Assembly (NCBI GenBank): GCA_016720745.1
Contig: JADKKA010000022.1
Span: 1,471,152-1,535,151, forward strand
Direction: 5' to 3'
Origin: Chitinophagaceae bacterium
GTDB taxonomy: Bacteria; Bacteroidota; Bacteroidia; Chitinophagales; Chitinophagaceae
Length of the DNA: 64,000 nt
Under the pieces are notes generated by a model. It saw only the letters and a program-made list of their open reading frames with translations, ran no database searches and was not told where the DNA came from. Below are positions 62,641 through 64,000 of the stretch, in pieces. Position 1 is the first letter of the stretch. Every line of letters starts with the position of its first letter. The position numbers and the translations under genes are program-made.

Positions 62641-63900
62641 ATGAGGAAAGTGATATTGAAACCGCTGTTACATAAGGGTGCAGAATGGATTGGTATTTAC
62701 TTTGAGCTTTCTCATGCTTTAAATGGGATCCTGAGAAAGCAAATGGCGGCCAACTGGAGTGTAAGCAACAAATGCTGGTATGTGCCCCTGAACCAGTCTT
62801 CCTTTGAAAAAATTCACCAGCTCTTAGTGAGCAAAGCAGAAATAGAGGACCTGGCTGTTCTAGAGCGGCTCAAAAGTAATCAGCCGATCATATCCAAACC
62901 GGAATCTCAGGAAAACGCAAATCAAGAGGGTCCATCTTCAACCCGATATATAATCAGTTCAGGTCATTCCGGTACAGCGCCATTTAAGCGGCAAACAGAA
63001 AAGAAAGTACCGGTAGTTGCGAAAGTTTATGCGATTAATGCCGATGTACTTCCCCGGATGGAGCAGGAACTCATATTAAGAGGTTATAGTCCTTCCACCC
63101 GGAAAACCTATCTGAATGAAATGCAGGTCTTTTTGGGCGCCATCAGGGATCATGCGGCCAATGAGTTTACGGTACAAAGGCTGAGGGATTATCTTCAGTA
63201 CTGTCTCGAGAAACTAAAGCTATCGGAGAATACACTGCACAGCCGGATCAATGCCCTTAAGTTTTATTATGAGAAAGTGTTGAAGCAGGAACGATTTTTC
63301 TGGGAGATTCCCCGGCCGAAAAAACAACTCTTATTACCTAAGCTGTTAAATGAAGAAGAATTAGCCCGGCTCTTTAATGCCATGGAGAACCGGAAACATA
63401 AAGCGATGCTCTTTACAGCTTACAGTGCCGGTTTAAGGGTGAGTGAAATCGTGAATCTTAAAATTGCTGACATAGATGGTCAGCGGATGCAGATAATGGT
63501 CAGTCAGGCCAAGGGCAAGAAAGACCGGTATGTTAATTTAAGTCCGGTTTTACTGGATATACTTCGTGAATACATGAAGCAGGTCAAACCGAAACCCCTT
63601 GTTTATTTATTTGAATCAGAACAAACCCGTCAGGCCTACCCTGTCCGTACAGTTCAGCAGATTTTCAGTAATGCCAAAAACAAAGCGGGCATTCAGAAAG
63701 AGGTAGGTATTCATAGTCTGCGGCATAGTTTCGCCACGCATCTTTTAGACAAGGGCACTGACATCAGGTATATAAAAGAATTGCTGGGCCATTTTAACAT
63801 CAGGACGACGGAGAGATACCTGCATGTAAGCAAAAAGCAGTTGGTGAATATTGTTAGTCCTTTTGATGATTTATGGAAGAAAACCAATCTTGATTGGTAA
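62641..63900 (+). CDS. Tyrosine recombinase/integrase with extra N-terminal domain
   Basis: 419 residues. Residues 1-120 are an extra domain (ILRKQMAANWSVSNKCWYVP) before a SAM-like core-binding domain (about 130-225) and the catalytic domain. The catalytic set is complete: Arg266 (SAGLRVSEI), Lys near 291-294 (QAKGKKDRY), His358 and Arg361 (HSLRHSFATH), His384 (LLGHFNIRT) and Tyr393 (ERYLHV). This is a functional-looking site-specific recombinase, of XerC/D or mobile-element type. A perfect dyad lies 11 bp downstream. Its substrate sites are unknown. Confidence 0.88.
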   Translation: MRKVILKPLLHKGAEWIGIYFELSHALNGILRKQMAANWSVSNKCWYVPLNQSSFEKIHQLLVSKAEIEDLAVLERLKSNQPIISKPESQENANQEGPSSTRYIISSGHSGTAPFKRQTEKKVPVVAKVYAINADVLPRMEQELILRGYSPSTRKTYLNEMQVFLGAIRDHAANEFTVQRLRDYLQYCLEKLKLSENTLHSRINALKFYYEKVLKQERFFWEIPRPKKQLLLPKLLNEEELARLFNAMENRKHKAMLFTAYSAGLRVSEIVNLKIADIDGQRMQIMVSQAKGKKDRYVNLSPVLLDILREYMKQVKPKPLVYLFESEQTRQAYPVRTVQQIFSNAKNKAGIQKEVGIHSLRHSFATHLLDKGTDIRYIKELLGHFNIRTTERYLHVSKKQLVNIVSPFDDLWKKTNLDW

Positions 63901-63911
63901 CCCCTGTTGGC

Positions 63912-63932
63912 GTATTGTCCTAATGACAATAC
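63912..63932. repeat. Perfect dyad GTATTGTC-CTAAT-GACAATAC
   Basis: Two 8-bp arms around a 5-nt spacer directly downstream of the tyrosine recombinase gene. It could be a recombinase binding site or a protein-binding palindrome; there is no T run for a terminator. The last ~70 bp of the window show nothing more. Confidence 0.5.
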
Positions 63933-64000
63933 AAAATGTAGAATATCAAACCGTTAGTTTTCAAGAACAATATTTTTACCCCCAAACATGTAATAGCATA

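Noticed and set aside
63912..63998. Integron attC site after the recombinase
   Set aside because: Only one short dyad is present, without R'/R'' core pairs (GTTRRRY/RYYYAAC) or a cassette; kept only as a possible core site.

Overview
The window looks like chromosomal DNA from a member of the Bacteroidota, most likely family Chitinophagaceae. Points in favour: a type IX secretion plug-domain protein (DUF5103), a TamL-type lipoprotein of the BamA/TamA family, a type III glutamine synthetase, a DUF2723 protein, GLPGLI-like and DUF5362 proteins, many lipoproteins with short SC/AC lipoboxes, few clear Shine-Dalgarno sites, and repeated matches to the Bacteroidota -7 promoter box TAnnTTTG (for example before the SRP RNA, rpsL, yidC, purL, comA and the arsR-type gene). 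The genus cannot be fixed from what is visible. No tRNA, 16S/23S rRNA or CRISPR array was seen.

Layout. 1-4.5 kb: C-terminal part of a DUF2723 membrane protein, then a VWA protein paired with a chelatase/MoxR-like AAA+ ATPase, then a repeat-rich gap. 4.5-9.2 kb: a small outer-membrane barrel, murB, a secreted beta-propeller, a Pr6Pr membrane protein, a TalC-type transaldolase and the small SRP RNA. 9.4-16 kb: T9SS plug protein, LolE/FtsX-like permease, SpoU RNA methyltransferase, TamL and truB. 16-24 kb: a minus-strand operon SpoIIM-DUF4129-DUF4350-MoxR-DUF58 with a divergent RDD gene (a conserved but poorly understood envelope system), followed by three small DUF5362-like membrane proteins. 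24-28 kb: proS, a Tyr/Asn/Ser-rich lipoprotein and a FadL-like porin. 29-35 kb: an accessory block of small enzymes (three VOC, two SRPBCC, DUF1801, DoxX, NTF2-like, RpoA-CTD-like) with a GlxA-type AraC regulator and an ArsR-type repressor, the latter with a clear operator-promoter.

35-48.7 kb is mainly housekeeping: rpsL-rpsG without fusA, ilvE, a possible HolD-like protein with rdgB, an ECF sigma factor with a membrane partner carrying three 32-residue repeats, a hotdog thioesterase, aroE-comA, a TPR protein, yidC and pyrG. 48.8-54.7 kb holds exported proteins of uncertain function: a methyltransferase-like protein with a signal peptide, an amidohydrolase, a Cys/His-repeat lipoprotein and a fasciclin lipoprotein, with proC between them. 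54.9-64 kb: hldD, purL (PurSQL type), a polytopic membrane protein, glnN and a tyrosine recombinase at the right edge, followed by a perfect 8-bp dyad.

The non-coding DNA is unusual. It is full of short dispersed repeats. Two families are hairpins whose loop is conserved while the stem sequence changes and stays complementary. Others are tandem phrases such as a 169-bp direct duplication at 52.3 kb. No single new system is proven; the strongest leads are these hairpin families, the MoxR/DUF58 and VWA/AAA+ modules, the ECF partner with repeats, the HxCx3C lipoprotein and the HolD-like gene.
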